Shown here one piece after another: positions 1 through 11,263 of a DNA stretch of 50,324 bases; position 1 is the first letter of the stretch, and every line of letters begins with the position of its first letter. Where the stretch lies: contig JAENYU010000028.1 of assembly GCA_016841625.1 (NCBI GenBank), positions 2,933 to 53,256 of the forward strand, in the 5' to 3' direction. Both the position numbers and the translations under genes were made by a program. The notes below the pieces were generated by a model that saw only the letters and a list, made by a program, of their open reading frames with translations, ran no database searches and was not told the origin of the DNA. The stretch is from Methanobacteriota archaeon. Its GTDB lineage: Archaea; Halobacteriota; Methanosarcinia; Methanosarcinales; Methanosarcinaceae.

Positions 1-75
1 GCTAGAGTTATCGAAGCTAGAGTTATCGAAGCTAGAGTTATCGAAGCTAGAGTTATCGAAGCTAGAGTTACTGAA
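1..75. repeat. 15-bp tandem repeat, five copies
   Basis: Four identical copies of gctagagttatcgaa are followed by one with two changes (61-75) and a decayed sixth unit (76-90). The array is cut by the left edge of the window. It lies about 70 bp upstream of the polymerase start. Each unit contains a TAG, so it is not coding in that frame. Origin by slippage is inferred. Confidence 0.95.
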
Positions 76-142
76 GTTAAAGTGGTTAAACGATTGAAAA
101 TAAGATACATTTGCTGTTCTTCTGGAAAAGAGGCTGCTTCCC

Positions 143-3100
143 ATGGGTGAAACAATCGCAAGCGAAGAAATGCATGAGTATTTCAATGAGCTTGAGGCCA
201 GGCTCCAAGAGGCCATTGAGATTGCAAACAGAGCCCGGGCCAGGGGAGGAGACCCTAAACCCGAGGTTGAAATTCCCCTTGCCAAAGACCTGGCTGACAG
301 GGTGGAAAACCTGATCGGAGTGCCCGGGGTTGCGGCAAAGCTCCGGGAACTTGAAACAGAGATGTCCAGGGAAGAAGTTGCCCTTGAGATCGGAAAACAG
401 GTTGCTGAAGGGGTTGTAGGGGATTTTCCCAATAAAAAGGATGCTGTGGAAGCTGCAATCCGGGTCTCGATGGCAACCCTGACCGAAGGGGTGGTAGCAG
501 CCCCCATTGAAGGTATCGATAAGGTAGAACTCGGGAAAAACGACGATGGTTCCGAGTATATCCAGATCTTTTACTCGGGTCCCATCCGGAGTGCGGGCGG
601 GACAGCCCAGGCCCTTTCGGTGCTTGTGGGGGACTACGTGCGGCGCGGGATAGGGGTTGACAGGTATAAGCCCAGGCCCGAAGAGGTGGAACGCTATGTG
701 GAAGAAATCCTGATCTACAAGCGGGTCGCAAGTCTCCAGTACACTCCGTCGGAAGAAGAGATCCGGATGATTGTCCAGAACTGTCCGGTCTGCATTGACG
801 GAGACCCCACCGAAGAGGCCGAGGTGGAAGGGCACAGGAACCTTGAGAGGATAGGGACCAACCGCGTAAGGGGTGGGATGTGCCTGGTGCTGGCCGAAGG
901 CCTTGCCCTGAAAGCCCCGAAGGTCAAGAAGCACGTAAACAAACTGAAGATGGACGGCTGGGACTGGCTGGATACGCTGATAGGGGGTGCAAAAAGCGGC
1001 GAGGACGAGCAGGCGGACGAAAAACCCGTTATCAAACCCAAGGACAAGTATATCCGGGATCTGATTGCAGGTAGGCCGGTCTTTTCTCACCCCTCCCGTC
1101 CCGGAGGTTTCAGGCTGCGTTATGGCAGGTCGAGGAACACTTCTTTTGCCGCAGCCGGAATCAACCCAGCTACCATGGTCCTGCTTGATGACTTTGTCAG
1201 CAACGGGACCCAGCTTAAGGTCGAACGCCCTGGAAAAGCCGCAGCAATGTCTGCCGTGGACTCCATCGAAGGCCCGACGGTCCGCCTTCGCTCGGGGGAC
1301 CTGATCCGCATAGATAATATGGAGGAAGCTTATGCTCTGCGCCCCAAGGTCGAGACGCTTGTGGACATCGGGGAAATCCTGATCAATTACGGGGACTTCC
1401 TGGAGAATAACCACCTTCTCATGCCTTCACCTTATGTTTTCGAGTGGTGGCACTACGATTATGAAGCGAACTGCCCTGAAAAAATCCCTGAAAATGAACT
1501 GAAAAACCCCTCTGCAACCCTGGCGCTGCGGCTTGCGGAAGAATTCAACGTCCCCCTGCACCCGAAGTTCACCTATCTCTGGCATGACATCTCGCGGCGG
1601 GAATTCGAGGCTCTCCGGAACTTTGTTGTCCTAAAAGGGAATTATTCAGCTGATGAGGATATATTGAAGCTTCCCCTGGATGAGGCATGGGATGAAGGTA
1701 TCAAACCCGTGCTTGAAAAACTCCTTGTGCTCCACAGGGTGGCAGCTGGAAATATCCTGGTAGGAGAAGCCCTTCCGTTTATTTTCTGCCTGGGGCTTGA
1801 CCCTGCCCTGAATGAAAAAGCTTCCATGCCCGACACGGACGATATGGTGGAAGCCGTAAACAGCCTTAGCGGTTTTAAGGTTTATCCCAGGGCTCCTTCA
1901 AGGATCGGGGCGCGGATGGGGAGGCCCGAAAAGTCGAACCTGCGCAAAATGTCCCCGGCAGCCCAGGTCCTCTTCCCGCTGGGCAATACGGGAGGAAATA
2001 CCCGGAACCTGGTTGCATCGGCTGATTACATGACCTCAATGAACGGGAAGATAGGAGAAATAGAGGTCGAAATGGGGATTCGGGAATGCCCTGTCTGCAG
2101 GAAGGAGGCGCATTTCTGGCGCTGTGACTGCGGGGAATATACCCTGCCCAGGCTTTTTTGCCCGCGCTGCAAGATTGATGTGCGGGGCGCGAAGACCTGT
2201 CCCAAGTGCGGAAGAAAGTCAAGTTCCGTTGCAAATGTGAAACTGGATTTTCGCAGCCTGTACAAACGGGCTTTTGAGAATCTCGGGGAACGGGAAAAGC
2301 AGGATATGATCAAAGGGGTAAAAAGGCTCATGAACGGGCAGATGACCCCGGAGCCTCTGGAAAAGGGAATCTTGCGGGCAAAACATGGGGTTTTTACTTT
2401 CAAGGACGGGACCATCCGCTACGATATGTCCGATATCCCCCTGACCCATATCCGGGCCGATGAACTCGGGATTACGGCGGCCAAACTCCGGGAACTCGGG
2501 TACAGGGAAGATATTTACGGGAAACCTCTTGAAAGGGAAGACCAGTTGGTTTGCCTGAAGGTCCAGGACCTGGTAATCTCCTACAACGGGGGTGAGTACC
2601 TTCTGCGCATAGCTCAGTATGTAGACGAACTCCTCGTGAAGTATTATAATATAGAGCCTTACTACAACGCAGAAACTATCTACGACCTGGTAGGGGCCCT
2701 TTTGATGGGGCTTGCCCCCCACACTTCGGCAGGGGTGCTCGGAAGGCTGATCGGGTTTACGAAGGCTTCGGTAGGGTATGCTCATCCGTTTTTTCATGCT
2801 TCGAAGCGGCGGAACTGCGACGGGGACGAGGACTGCGTGATGCTGCTTATGGATGGGATCCTGAACTTCTCCCGTTCCTATCTCCCTGATAAGAGGGGTG
2901 GGAAAATGGACGCTCCTCTTGTGCTCACCACGCGGATCGACCCCAAGGAAGTGGATAAGGAAGCCCATAACATCGATGTCCTTGCTCGCTATCCCCTGGA
3001 GTTTTACAGGGCCACGGAAGAGATCAAAAACCCGACGGAGCTCGAAAACCTGATGGACCTGGTAAGCGGCCGGCTGGGAACCCCGGAGCAGTATGAGCAT

Positions 3101-3583
3101 TTCATGTTCACCCACGATACCACGGATATTGCAGCAGGGCCCCTAAACTCTTCTTACAAGACCCTGGGGAGCATGATTGAAAAAATGGAAGCCCAACTTT
3201 CCCTGGCTGAAAGGATAAGGGCGGTTGATGCTCCTGATGTTGCTGAAAGAGTGCTGAAGTCCCATTTCCTTCCGGACCTTATCGGAAACCTGCGTTCCTT
3301 TTCCCGCCAGAAGATGCGCTGCATCAAATGCGGGGAAAAGTTCAGGCGGCCTCCCCTCTCCGGGGCCTGTCCCAAGTGCGGAGGGAACGTTATCCTGACA
3401 GTGCATGAAGGGTCAGTCAGGAAGTATCTGGAAGTCTCGAAGGAAGTGGCGGAAAAGTACGGGGTTTCGGCCTATACCCGGCAGAGGATCGAACTCCTTG
3501 ATCATGATATAGACTCCCTTTTCGAAAACCATAAAATAAAACAGATGGGACTTTCGGATTTCATGTCCGGACCCGAACGTTGA
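143..3583 (+). CDS. polC: DNA polymerase D large subunit DP2 (polymerase II large subunit)
   Basis: Catalytic subunit of the archaeal family D replicative DNA polymerase; it works with the small DP1 subunit (3'-5' exonuclease), which is not in this window. The 1146-aa length is normal for euryarchaeal DP2, with no intein. The catalytic loop NCDGDED lies at about residues 891-897, giving the aspartates of the double-psi barrel active site (D893, D895). A run of Cys pairs from about C649 to residue 690 forms zinc-binding knuckles, and a further CxxC pair set starts at about C1060. The ATG at 143 follows a weak purine-rich site (agagg near 128) and fits the family N-terminus. A convergent gene lies 519 bp downstream. 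The minus strand is open for 442 codons under the 5' third, which I treat as a codon-bias shadow. Confidence 0.97.
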   Translation: MGETIASEEMHEYFNELEARLQEAIEIANRARARGGDPKPEVEIPLAKDLADRVENLIGVPGVAAKLRELETEMSREEVALEIGKQVAEGVVGDFPNKKDAVEAAIRVSMATLTEGVVAAPIEGIDKVELGKNDDGSEYIQIFYSGPIRSAGGTAQALSVLVGDYVRRGIGVDRYKPRPEEVERYVEEILIYKRVASLQYTPSEEEIRMIVQNCPVCIDGDPTEEAEVEGHRNLERIGTNRVRGGMCLVLAEGLALKAPKVKKHVNKLKMDGWDWLDTLIGGAKSGEDEQADEKPVIKPKDKYIRDLIAGRPVFSHPSRPGGFRLRYGRSRNTSFAAAGINPATMVLLDDFVSNGTQLKVERPGKAAAMSAVDSIEGPTVRLRSGDLIRIDNMEEAYALRPKVETLVDIGEILINYGDFLENNHLLMPSPYVFEWWHYDYEANCPEKIPENELKNPSATLALRLAEEFNVPLHPKFTYLWHDISRREFEALRNFVVLKGNYSADEDILKLPLDEAWDEGIKPVLEKLLVLHRVAAGNILVGEALPFIFCLGLDPALNEKASMPDTDDMVEAVNSLSGFKVYPRAPSRIGARMGRPEKSNLRKMSPAAQVLFPLGNTGGNTRNLVASADYMTSMNGKIGEIEVEMGIRECPVCRKEAHFWRCDCGEYTLPRLFCPRCKIDVRGAKTCPKCGRKSSSVANVKLDFRSLYKRAFENLGEREKQDMIKGVKRLMNGQMTPEPLEKGILRAKHGVFTFKDGTIRYDMSDIPLTHIRADELGITAAKLRELGYREDIYGKPLEREDQLVCLKVQDLVISYNGGEYLLRIAQYVDELLVKYYNIEPYYNAETIYDLVGALLMGLAPHTSAGVLGRLIGFTKASVGYAHPFFHASKRRNCDGDEDCVMLLMDGILNFSRSYLPDKRGGKMDAPLVLTTRIDPKEVDKEAHNIDVLARYPLEFYRATEEIKNPTELENLMDLVSGRLGTPEQYEHFMFTHDTTDIAAGPLNSSYKTLGSMIEKMEAQLSLAERIRAVDAPDVAERVLKSHFLPDLIGNLRSFSRQKMRCIKCGEKFRRPPLSGACPKCGGNVILTVHEGSVRKYLEVSKEVAEKYGVSAYTRQRIELLDHDIDSLFENHKIKQMGLSDFMSGPER

Positions 3584-4102
3584 AGAAAAGAGCCCGGAAC
3601 GTGAATTGACCAGGGAACATGAATTGAATAAAGAACCTGGAGTAATCCTTGATTGGATTGAACCTGTAGTGGGTTGAATAAGAAATGGGATGTCCGGGAA
3701 AAAATGTATTCAGTTCATTTCTGCCCTTTCATTTTGTGAAATAGGACAAAACAGTCTGAATGTTAGAATAAAAAATGTTTGCGGATAACTCTTTTTAATT
3801 ATTTCATGTGATCCGATTCGCTTTTCCCAAAATAGCTCTTTCATTTATCCGGATTCTTCCTGAAAGCAGGAAATTTTTTCTATACAATAATGTATGCTTT
3901 CTTACACACTTAATTTGAAATTCTATCTGATTTGCATTATTTATATATGATCCGTTGGGGTTTTTGTATTTTCTACTTTATTTTTATTATTTTTGTGTTT
4001 TTGTTATAAGCCTGGTTTTTGAATCCTGTTCCGATTGAGCTTGAAAAAGCAAAGCTCCCGGGAAAAGAAAGGTCCGGAAATGAAATTTCAGGGGGGATGG
4101 TT
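3584..4102. other. AT-rich intergenic region between convergent genes
   Basis: This separates the 3' ends of polC and mmp10. The first 90 bp hold loose repeats of gaattga-type words after the polC stop. The remainder is AT-rich with T runs. I see no ORF with a ribosome site, no RNA gene and no strong hairpin. Confidence 0.5.
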
Positions 4103-5338
4103 TTATTCCACAGGCATCCCCAGGGAGTTGATTTGCTCGATCAGTTCCGTGAAATTCTCAATTTCCAGCTTCAGGACATCTTCCCGGTTCATTCCTATGG
4201 ACATTTCCCCGTCTACGGAAAGGCAATCGGGACCTCTCCGAACAATCCTGTCTCCACCGTCCCGGTTCAGGGCTTCCTTTACTTCCCTGTCATGGACAAA
4301 AGCTCTTCCGGGTATGAAAGCGGTTTCCTTCACTTCCGAGAGGTCCAGGTTTTCGAAGTCTTCGATGGTAATAAGGCAGCCAACGTCTTTTTCCAGGGGT
4401 ACGATGTTAACCGTTCCTCCCAGGGAGTCAAAGATTTCCCTGAGCCTGGGGGCTGCTACCCGGCTGGTAATAATAGTGGCACTTCTGGTAACCGGAGGCA
4501 GCTTTTCAAGGGCTTCCGGCACATTCCGGATGGCAAAGGGAGAGCCGATTAAGGGGTCTTCCAGGGGAGTCCCGGTGATCCGGATGGAAGGGTGCTTTGC
4601 CGCGGAACTGCGGACAAGTTCGGTAAATTCGGGAACGGTATGAGGAGTTATTCCCGGCAGGATCGGGGCGTTGTTCAGGATCAGCCCGTTTTCCCTGCTG
4701 TTTGCAAAACGCATCAGGATGGCTCCTTTTGCCCCCATGCTTTCCAGGTCCGAAAGAGTGTTTTCAAGGACTTCTCCGTCGTTTACTCCGGGGATCAGTA
4801 CAATTGCCCCGTAGACCTCGCAATGGGTGCAGAAATCTTTGAGGACCTGAAGAGAGGCTTCAGGCTCCGGGTCTTTCATATATTCGCCTCTAAGAGCGGG
4901 GTCCGTTGCAAAAACTGTAAAGCTTACTTCTTTTACCCCGTGGTCGATGTAGAAGAGGGCGTCGTCAGGCTTGCTGAAACCTTTGCCGCTGGTATATCCG
5001 AGGTGGATCGGTGTTTTGAATTGGGAAAGGAAAGCTACCAGGTTTTTCAGCTCAGGATAACAGCTCACATCGCCTCCCCCGCTGATGGTGAACTTTTTTA
5101 CCTCCTCATTTATGAAACAGAGTTTCTGGGAGGTATCTTCCAGCACCATCTGGAGGGGTTTGAAGCCCGAATATGCTTCTTTTACACTACGGGTGCAGTA
5201 ATCACACCCTTTCTTAAAAGGCAGACAGTGTTTGCATCCCAGGGGCGGAACTTCTTTTACTTTTTTGAAATAACAGTATTTACAAAAGCCCCTGCAGCCA
5301 ACTCCAGGGTTCCCGCCTACGTCGACAACAACTTCCAT
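4103..5338 (-). CDS. mmp10: Methanogenesis marker protein 10: radical SAM/cobalamin methyltransferase for the McrA arginine
   Basis: This B12-dependent radical SAM enzyme installs 5-(S)-methylarginine in the alpha subunit of methyl-coenzyme M reductase. The 411-aa product has the cluster motif CX3CX2C at C15, C19 and C22, followed by a second Cys set at C35, C38, C45 and C48, which matches the extra metal site known in this family. The SAM-binding glycine stretch ISGGGD follows. It is divergent from mcrB across 427 bp, next to its own substrate operon, where the target is Arg285 of McrA. That pairing and the N-terminal motif make the call secure; target specificity is family knowledge, not visible here. 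Confidence 0.93.
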   Translation of the reverse strand: MEVVVDVGGNPGVGCRGFCKYCYFKKVKEVPPLGCKHCLPFKKGCDYCTRSVKEAYSGFKPLQMVLEDTSQKLCFINEEVKKFTISGGGDVSCYPELKNLVAFLSQFKTPIHLGYTSGKGFSKPDDALFYIDHGVKEVSFTVFATDPALRGEYMKDPEPEASLQVLKDFCTHCEVYGAIVLIPGVNDGEVLENTLSDLESMGAKGAILMRFANSRENGLILNNAPILPGITPHTVPEFTELVRSSAAKHPSIRITGTPLEDPLIGSPFAIRNVPEALEKLPPVTRSATIITSRVAAPRLREIFDSLGGTVNIVPLEKDVGCLITIEDFENLDLSEVKETAFIPGRAFVHDREVKEALNRDGGDRIVRRGPDCLSVDGEMSIGMNREDVLKLEIENFTELIEQINSLGMPVE

Positions 5339-5765
5339 ATTAAACTTTCGTATTCGAAGGGATATTACTAAATCTTTATGGTATTGTCCTGTTTGAGGGG
5401 AATAACTTACTAAAAAAAATAATTAAGAAATCTAATATTTTGACTATTAAAATTTATAAAGTATTTCTCCAGCTCTCGAAGAGTTTTTAAGAGTGTTGAA
5501 ACGGTCGTTATCTATTGATGCTGTTTTTTTATATAATACAATAAAAATAGTATTTCTCTATATAATAAGCAATTTAAAAAAGTTAACGGATGACCTTTTT
5601 TGAGAACACAAAAGATTTAAGTACCTTCTAAGCGAATGAAAGTTCATTGGGAAAGTGGACACTTAAAAACGAAGCGGTACTTGATCTGTAAGAGTGAAAT
5701 TAACACTCTCGTGGAATGTGACCAGTCCCAAAAATGATTTTTAATACATAAGGAGGAAATTAAAC
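5339..5765 (+). promoter_or_regulatory. mcr promoter and leader region, shared with divergent mmp10
   Basis: AT-rich DNA carries TATA-like boxes at about 5526-5537 (tttatataatac) and 5612-5623 (gatttaagtacc). The probable leader has a 12-bp dyad AAGTG-GA-CACTT (5653-5664) and a hairpin AGAGTG/CACTCT (5691-5709). A strong ribosome site, aaggagga at 5750-5757, is placed 8 bp before the GTG of mcrB. Which TATA box is used cannot be decided from sequence. Confidence 0.6.
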
Positions 5766-7070
5766 GTGTCTGACACAGTAGACATCTACGACGACAGAGG
5801 AAAACTGCTTGAGAGCAATGTCGACATTAAGTCTCTTGCTCCAACCAGAAATGCAGCAATTCAAAAAATCATCATGGACACCAAGAGGTCCGTTGCAGTA
5901 AACCTCGGAGGAATCCAGAACGCCCTTGCAACAGGCAAGATGGGTGGAAAGGGGCGCCAGATCCTTGGGCGCGGACTCAACTACGATCTCGTAGGCAACG
6001 CCGATGCAATTGCAGCAAAGGTTAAGGAATTAGTGCAGGTCGACGAAGGCGACGACACCAACGTAGGTGTCCTCAACGGCGGAAAGAACCTGCTTATCCA
6101 GGCCCCAACGGCAAGGATCCTTTCCGGTGCAGACTACATGTCCGCAACCACCGTTGGTGCAGCAGCAGTCACCCAGACCGTCATGGACATGTGCAATGTT
6201 GACATGTATGACGCTCCTATCGTCAAGTCCGCAATCTGGGGTAGCTACCCACAGACCATGGACCTCATGGGTGGAAACGTTGCAGGTATCCTCAACATCC
6301 CCCAGAACAACGAAGGTCTTGGATTCTCCCTGAGAAACATCATGGCAAACCACGTTGCAGCCATCACCAGCAGGTCAGCAATGAACTCTGCAGCCCTCTC
6401 CTCAATCTACGAGCAGGCGGGTATCTTTGAGATGGGTGGAGCAGTCGGTATGTTCGAGAGGCACCAGCTCCTCGGTCTTGCATGCCAGGGTCTTAACGCC
6501 AACAATGTAGTCTACGACACCGTAAAGGAAAACGGTAAGGACGGTACAATCGGTACTGTACTCCAGTCCATCGTCGGAAGAGCAATCGAAGACGGCGTAA
6601 TCTCCGTTGACAAGACCGCACCTTCCGGATACAACTTCTACAAGGCAAACGACGTCCCAATGTGGAACGCATACGCAGCAGCCGGTACCCTTGCAGCCAC
6701 TCTCGTGAACTGTGGTGCAGCTCGTGCAGCTCAGGGCGTATCCTCCACACTCCTGTACTTCAACGACATGATTGAGAAAGAGACAGGTCTCCCAGGCTGT
6801 GACTACGGTAAGGTACAGGGTGTCGCTGTCGGGTTCTCCTTCTTCAGTCACTCCATCTACGGCGGCGGTGGCCCCGGTGTCTTCAACGGTAACCACGTTG
6901 TAACCAGACACTCCAGAGGCTTTGCAATTCCGTGTGTATGTGCTGCAGTAGCCCTCGATGCAGGTACTCAGATGTTCACAATCGAAGCAACATCCGGCCT
7001 CATCGGAAACGTGTTCGGAACTATCGAGGAATTCAGCAGTCCGATCAAGGCAGTAGCAGGAGCGCTCTAA
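5766..7070 (+). CDS. mcrB: Methyl-coenzyme M reductase beta subunit
   Basis: Beta subunit of the (alpha-beta-gamma)2 nickel F430 enzyme that reduces methyl-coenzyme M with coenzyme B to methane, the last step of methanogenesis. The 434-aa length is the family norm and the sequence is collinear with known McrB throughout, including the Gly-rich [13 protein letters not shown] stretch near the active-site channel. The start is GTG at 5766, supported by aaggagga 8 bp upstream. First gene of mcrBDCGA; mcrD begins 25 bp after its stop. Codon use is strongly biased, as expected for one of the most abundant proteins in the cell. Confidence 0.98.
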   Translation: MSDTVDIYDDRGKLLESNVDIKSLAPTRNAAIQKIIMDTKRSVAVNLGGIQNALATGKMGGKGRQILGRGLNYDLVGNADAIAAKVKELVQVDEGDDTNVGVLNGGKNLLIQAPTARILSGADYMSATTVGAAAVTQTVMDMCNVDMYDAPIVKSAIWGSYPQTMDLMGGNVAGILNIPQNNEGLGFSLRNIMANHVAAITSRSAMNSAALSSIYEQAGIFEMGGAVGMFERHQLLGLACQGLNANNVVYDTVKENGKDGTIGTVLQSIVGRAIEDGVISVDKTAPSGYNFYKANDVPMWNAYAAAGTLAATLVNCGAARAAQGVSSTLLYFNDMIEKETGLPGCDYGKVQGVAVGFSFFSHSIYGGGGPGVFNGNHVVTRHSRGFAIPCVCAAVALDAGTQMFTIEATSGLIGNVFGTIEEFSSPIKAVAGAL

Positions 7071-7095
7071 ACAAACGATGTCAATAGGTCTAACG

Positions 7096-7593
7096 ATGTC
7101 AGACTCTGCTTCAAACACGGAAAATACTGTTCAGATCGAAATCTTTCCCAGGAGAATCCTTTCCCCTGAAACAGCTCAGAAACTTATGGGTGAGTTGTAC
7201 AAGGTTGAAGGGGTTATCCGCGTTATGGTCCAGGGCCAGAGGCTGCCTGAAAGGGTGACAGCCGGGCCAGGGACCGGGGAAAAGGTGGAACATCCTCTTA
7301 GAAAGCCTATCCAGATTGGAAATCAGGTTATTGACCTGAAGGTCAGTGTAGGCAGGATCCGGATGGAACTTTCAAATTCCGAAGCTAAGGAAAAGGTTCG
7401 GGAAGTATGTGAAAAGGTAATTCCGTTCCCCTTTGAATTCAGGGAAGGATTTTTCCTGAGGAGAAAGGCAACGGTAACTGACTACGTCAAACTTGGTCCT
7501 GATGCAGACCCCCTTATGCTTGGCATGGTGGATCCTAAAGCCAGGCCCGAAGACCGGATTGTCTTCATCGAAACGGAAGAAGAAGAAGAGTGA
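7096..7593 (+). CDS. mcrD: Methyl-coenzyme M reductase operon protein D
   Basis: Small accessory protein encoded inside mcr operons. It associates with the reductase but is not part of the purified active complex, and a role in assembly or activation is proposed. I take the ATG at 7096 (MSDSASNTEN), which matches the family N-terminus; an in-frame ATG at 7078 would add six residues. The 165-aa product ends in an acidic Glu run. Codon bias is visibly weaker than in mcrB, mcrG and mcrA, in keeping with lower expression from the same transcript. Confidence 0.95.
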   Translation: MSDSASNTENTVQIEIFPRRILSPETAQKLMGELYKVEGVIRVMVQGQRLPERVTAGPGTGEKVEHPLRKPIQIGNQVIDLKVSVGRIRMELSNSEAKEKVREVCEKVIPFPFEFREGFFLRRKATVTDYVKLGPDADPLMLGMVDPKARPEDRIVFIETEEEEE

Positions 7594-7600
7594 AATTGAT

Positions 7601-8221
7601 ATGATGATCGATCGGGAAACGCAGGTGGTGGACTGCCGGTGCGGCATGGGACTCGGTAAAGGTGGAGGACTCGCCCAGCGAGGAACTCTCTCTGAAGCCG
7701 GACGTGCCGACGTAGTTGCCATTGCGATGAGTCCCGGACAGAGGCATATCACAAAACCGGTCTGTGAGATTACATATGGAATGCGGAAGGAAAATATCCA
7801 GGTCAGTGTGCTTGTGCTCTATTCGGGTACGGGAATCCCGGAATCAGGCTTGAGGACGGGGTCCTTTGTAATGAACCCGGTAGAAGTGGCACAGGTTGAA
7901 ATGCACAAACTCGCAGTCATCCACCTTGGAAACATCAGGGACCATGTGGTTAGGAAGGCCAGGGAAATCCTGAGTCAGGCAAATATCCCGGCAATAGTTG
8001 TTAGCCAGATCCCGGTAGATTTCGAAGATTTTGCAGAAGCAGGGGTAAAGACAAGATTGGTGATGCCAAGGGACGAAAATATCCAGACAAAAGGAATTGT
8101 GATGGATATGGTAAGTGGAGTAACACGTGGAGACTCCTGCCCCAGGGATAAGCTAAATTTGATCGTTAAATACGTGAAGACAACATTAGACCAATTAGAA
8201 GATCATAAAGGAGTTGCATGA
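7601..8221 (+). CDS. mcrC: Methyl-coenzyme M reductase operon protein C
   Basis: McrC is a component of the ATP-dependent complex that reductively activates F430-Ni in methyl-coenzyme M reductase. The product is about 206 aa and carries the family Cys motif VDCRCGMGLGKGGG near the N-terminus, with further conserved Cys in KPVCEITYG and RGDSCPRD. The start is ATG 7601 or the adjacent ATG 7604; the frame stays open further upstream, but that part overlaps mcrD and does not match the family. Its stop overlaps the ribosome-site region of mcrG, one base before the mcrG ATG, suggesting translational coupling. Confidence 0.95.
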   Translation: MMIDRETQVVDCRCGMGLGKGGGLAQRGTLSEAGRADVVAIAMSPGQRHITKPVCEITYGMRKENIQVSVLVLYSGTGIPESGLRTGSFVMNPVEVAQVEMHKLAVIHLGNIRDHVVRKAREILSQANIPAIVVSQIPVDFEDFAEAGVKTRLVMPRDENIQTKGIVMDMVSGVTRGDSCPRDKLNLIVKYVKTTLDQLEDHKGVA

Positions 8222-8222
8222 G

Positions 8223-8969
8223 ATGGCATACGAAGCACAGTTTTATCCAGGCGCGACCTCAGTTGGCGCTAACAGAAGAAAACATATGTCCGGAGACCTT
8301 GAGAAACTCAGGGAAATTTCCGACGAAGACTTAACCGCAGTTCTCGGACACCGTGCCCCAGGTAGTGACTACCCAAGCACCCACCCACCACTCGCAGAGA
8401 TGGGCGAGCCCGCATGCTCGGTCCGCGAGGCTGTAGCAGCAACACCCGGTGCAGCAGCAGGAGACAGGGTCAGATACGTTCAGTTCGCTGACTCCATGTA
8501 CAACGCTCCAGCTACCCCATACTTCAGATCATACTTCGCAGCAATCAACTTCAGAGGTGTGGACCCAGGTACCCTTTCCGGTCGTCAGATCGTCGAAGCT
8601 CGTGAGAGGGACATGGAAGCTTGCGCAAAGGTTCAGATGGAAACCGAAATGAGCTGCCCAGCACTTTCCGGTATGCGCGGTGCAACAGTGCACGGCCACT
8701 CCGTCCGTCTCCAGGAAGATGGCGTCATGTTCGACATGCTCGACAGGAGAAGACTCGAAAGCGGCACCGTCGTCATGGACAAGGACCAGGTTGCAATCCC
8801 ACTCGACAGGAAGGTAGACCTCGGCAAGCCTATGTCCGAAGAGGAAGCCGCAAAGAGGACTACCATCTACCGTGTAGACAATGTGTCCTTCAGAGACGAT
8901 GCCGAAGTCGTCGAATGGGTACAGAGAGTATTCGACCAGAGGACTTCATTCGGATTCCAACCCAAGTGA
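8223..8969 (+). CDS. mcrG: Methyl-coenzyme M reductase gamma subunit
   Basis: Gamma subunit of the methane-forming reductase. 248 aa, starting [10 protein letters not shown] at ATG 8223, with aaaggag at 8207-8212 upstream; an in-frame TTG at 8214 is not needed. The sequence is collinear with known McrG and contains the conserved [18 protein letters not shown] region. The mcrC stop ends 1 bp before the start codon, and mcrA starts 10 bp after the mcrG stop. Codon use is of the highly expressed type. Confidence 0.98.
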   Translation: MAYEAQFYPGATSVGANRRKHMSGDLEKLREISDEDLTAVLGHRAPGSDYPSTHPPLAEMGEPACSVREAVAATPGAAAGDRVRYVQFADSMYNAPATPYFRSYFAAINFRGVDPGTLSGRQIVEARERDMEACAKVQMETEMSCPALSGMRGATVHGHSVRLQEDGVMFDMLDRRRLESGTVVMDKDQVAIPLDRKVDLGKPMSEEEAAKRTTIYRVDNVSFRDDAEVVEWVQRVFDQRTSFGFQPK

Positions 8970-8979
8970 GGTGAACAAG

Positions 8980-10692
8980 ATGGCAGCAGACATTTTCGCA
9001 AAATTCAAAAAATCAATGGAAGTCAAGTTCGCAACCGAATACGGTACAAACCAGCAGTCTGGCGGAGACATCACCGGCAAGACTGAGAAGTTCCTGAGAC
9101 TCGGCCCTACACAGAACGCCAGAAAGATCGACATGATCAAGACAGGTCAGGAACTCGCCGAGAAGAGGGGTGTTGCATTCTACAACCCCGCAATGCACAT
9201 GGGTGCACCGCTCGGACAGCGCGCAATCACTCCGTATGTCATATCCGGCACTGACATCGTTGCAGAGCCCGATGACCTCCACTACGTCAACAACGCTGCA
9301 ATGCAGCAGATGTGGGACGACATCAGGAGAACCTGTATTGTCGGTCTGGACATGGCACACGAGACCCTCGAGAAGAGGCTGGGTAAGGAAGTCACTCCTG
9401 AAACCATCAACCACTATCTCGAAGTTCTGAACCACGCAATGCCTGGTGCAGCAGTGATTCAGGAAATGATGGTTGAGACTCACCCCGGTCTTGTCGACGA
9501 TTGTTTCGTCAAGGTCTTCACCGGTGACGACGACCTCGCAGACGAAATCGACAAGCAGTTCCTTGTCAACATCAACGATCAGTTCTCTGAAGAACAGGCA
9601 GCACAGATCAAGGCCTCCATCGGCAAGACTACCTGGCAGGCAATCCACATCCCGACAATCGTCTCCAGGACGACTGACGGTGCCCAGACCTCCAGGTGGG
9701 CAGCCATGCAGATCGGTATGTCCTTCATCTCCGCATACTCAATGTGTGCCGGTGAAGCAGCCGTCGCTGACCTTTCCTTCTCCGCAAAGCACGCATCCCT
9801 TGTCTCCATGGGTGAAATGCTCCCCGCAAGGCGTGCACGTGGTCCTAACGAGCCCGGTGGACTTTCCTTCGGTCACCTCTCTGACATCGTCCAGACCAGC
9901 CGTGTAAGCCAGGACCCCGCAAAGGTTGCTCTTGAAGTAGTCGGTGCAGGATGCATGCTTTACGACCAGATCTGGCTCGGATCCTACATGTCCGGTGGTG
10001 TCGGTTTCACCCAGTATGCAACCGCTGCATACACTGATGACATCCTCGACAACAACGTGTACTACAACGTTGACTACATCAACGACAAGTACGACGGTGC
10101 TGCAAACATCGGTACTGACAACAAGGTCAAGGCAAGCCTCGACGTTGTCAAGGACATCGCAACAGAGTCCACAATCTACGGTATCGAGACCTACGAGAAG
10201 TTCCCGACTGCCCTTGAAGACCACTTCGGTGGATCCCAGAGAGCAACCGTGCTCGCAGCAGCAGCTGGTGTCTCAACTGCACTCGCAACCGCAAACGCCA
10301 ACGCCGGTCTCTCCGGATGGTACCTCTCCATGTACCTGCACAAGGAAGCATGGGGCCGTCTCGGCTTCTTCGGATACGACCTGCAGGACCAGTGTGGTGC
10401 AACCAACGTTCTCTCCTATCAGAGTGACGAAGGTCTGGCAGACGAACTCCGTGGTCCCAACTACCCCAACTATGCAATGAACGTCGGTCACCAGGGTGGA
10501 TACGCAGGTATCGCTCAGGCAGCTCACGCAGGTCGCGGAGACGCATTCACCGTCAACCCGCTGATCAAGGTTTGCTTCGCTGACGACCTCATGCCCTTCG
10601 ACTTCACCGCACCCAGAAAGGAATTCGGACGCGGCGCAATCAGGGAATTCGTGCCTGCTGGTGAGAGAGCTCTCATCATCCCGGCAAAGTAA
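8980..10692 (+). CDS. mcrA: Methyl-coenzyme M reductase alpha subunit
   Basis: Catalytic alpha subunit. 570 aa from ATG 8980 ([10 protein letters not shown]), preceded by gaggtg at 8969-8974; the frame is open upstream to 8881 but that part overlaps mcrG. Key residues are visible: axial nickel ligand Q161 (VIQEMM), N-methyl-His site H271 (SAKHAS), 5-methyl-Arg site R285 (ARRARG), and the GYDLQDQC motif with thioglycine G465, D470 and S-methyl-Cys C472. It is therefore an ordinary methanogenic McrA, not an alkyl-CoM type as far as these motifs tell. Last gene of the operon, followed by a terminator 26 bp after its stop. The Mmp10 enzyme that methylates R285 is encoded next to the operon. Confidence 0.99.
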   Translation: MAADIFAKFKKSMEVKFATEYGTNQQSGGDITGKTEKFLRLGPTQNARKIDMIKTGQELAEKRGVAFYNPAMHMGAPLGQRAITPYVISGTDIVAEPDDLHYVNNAAMQQMWDDIRRTCIVGLDMAHETLEKRLGKEVTPETINHYLEVLNHAMPGAAVIQEMMVETHPGLVDDCFVKVFTGDDDLADEIDKQFLVNINDQFSEEQAAQIKASIGKTTWQAIHIPTIVSRTTDGAQTSRWAAMQIGMSFISAYSMCAGEAAVADLSFSAKHASLVSMGEMLPARRARGPNEPGGLSFGHLSDIVQTSRVSQDPAKVALEVVGAGCMLYDQIWLGSYMSGGVGFTQYATAAYTDDILDNNVYYNVDYINDKYDGAANIGTDNKVKASLDVVKDIATESTIYGIETYEKFPTALEDHFGGSQRATVLAAAAGVSTALATANANAGLSGWYLSMYLHKEAWGRLGFFGYDLQDQCGATNVLSYQSDEGLADELRGPNYPNYAMNVGHQGGYAGIAQAAHAGRGDAFTVNPLIKVCFADDLMPFDFTAPRKEFGRGAIREFVPAGERALIIPAK

Positions 10693-10717
10693 ATTCATTA
10701 AAGGATTAAGTACCGTG

Positions 10718-10753
10718 AGTAGGCCTTTTTGGCCTACTTTGTCCTCTTTTTTT
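10718..10753 (+). terminator. mcr operon terminator
   Basis: A perfect 8-bp stem, agtaggcc/ggcctact, with a TTTTT loop (10718-10738) is followed by a T-rich tail ending in seven T (10747-10753). It is 25 bp past the mcrA stop and is the best terminator-like structure in the window. Confidence 0.88.
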
Positions 10754-11263
10754 CCCGGGTTTTTTGGTTTTCCTGAGTTTTAGTCGTTTTTTTGCACTTT
10801 TTTCTGCATTTTAAGTGAAGCAGTTTCTTGCACCGGACCGGGTCCATTTAAGGTTCAGGTATTTTCCACTGCTTTTTGGCTGTGAATTTCTCTGAAACAT
10901 ATGAAAAAAAGTGATCCCAACTTAACTATTTTTCAAACTCAGTTTTGATGCCTGCTTTATTCTATTCGAAGGAGATTTCGTTATGCACAGTTTTTTAAAA
11001 TATGTACAATGTCCTCTGTATATGCTTCTATTTCCCTTTTGATTCTTCAGATTATTTATTGTTGTCGGAGCTAATTCCAGGGATGACCGCATATTCTAAA
11101 TAGAACATCTTACATAATTGTTGGTTAAGTTTCAAAAAATTTATCTGGTTGTGGGGGGGAATCCAACAATCGGAAAATGAATGCTGATAGCAGGCAAATA
11201 TGATATTTGCTTCCAGTCTTACATGACTGATTTATTGGGATTGTTTGGAAAGTGGTGTTTTAA
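10754..11263. other. Intergenic region with upstream control DNA of the pilin cluster
   Basis: AT-rich region of about 510 bp between the mcr terminator and the first pilin gene. No ORF with a ribosome site was seen. The pilin promoter box at 11097-11117 is the only clear element. Confidence 0.5.
11097..11117 (+). promoter_or_regulatory. Pilin-cluster promoter box, copy 1
   Basis: TAAATA followed by GA, then ACATCTT, A, CATAA. It is one of four copies of a 21-bp box with invariant TAAATA, AC, TCTT and CATAA. ACCG lies 7 nt upstream, as it does in copies 2 and 4. TAAATA probably acts as the TATA element. The gene start is 146 bp downstream. Confidence 0.7.

Noticed and set aside
86-1414. 442-codon open frame on the minus strand inside polC
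   Set aside because: Fully antisense to a certain gene, no ribosome site, composition explained by codon bias of polC.
6402-7118. Long minus-strand frames across the mcr genes (also 9013-9648, 9739-10224 and others)
   Set aside because: Shadow frames produced by the strong codon bias of mcrB, mcrG and mcrA; Cys/Val-rich nonsense products.
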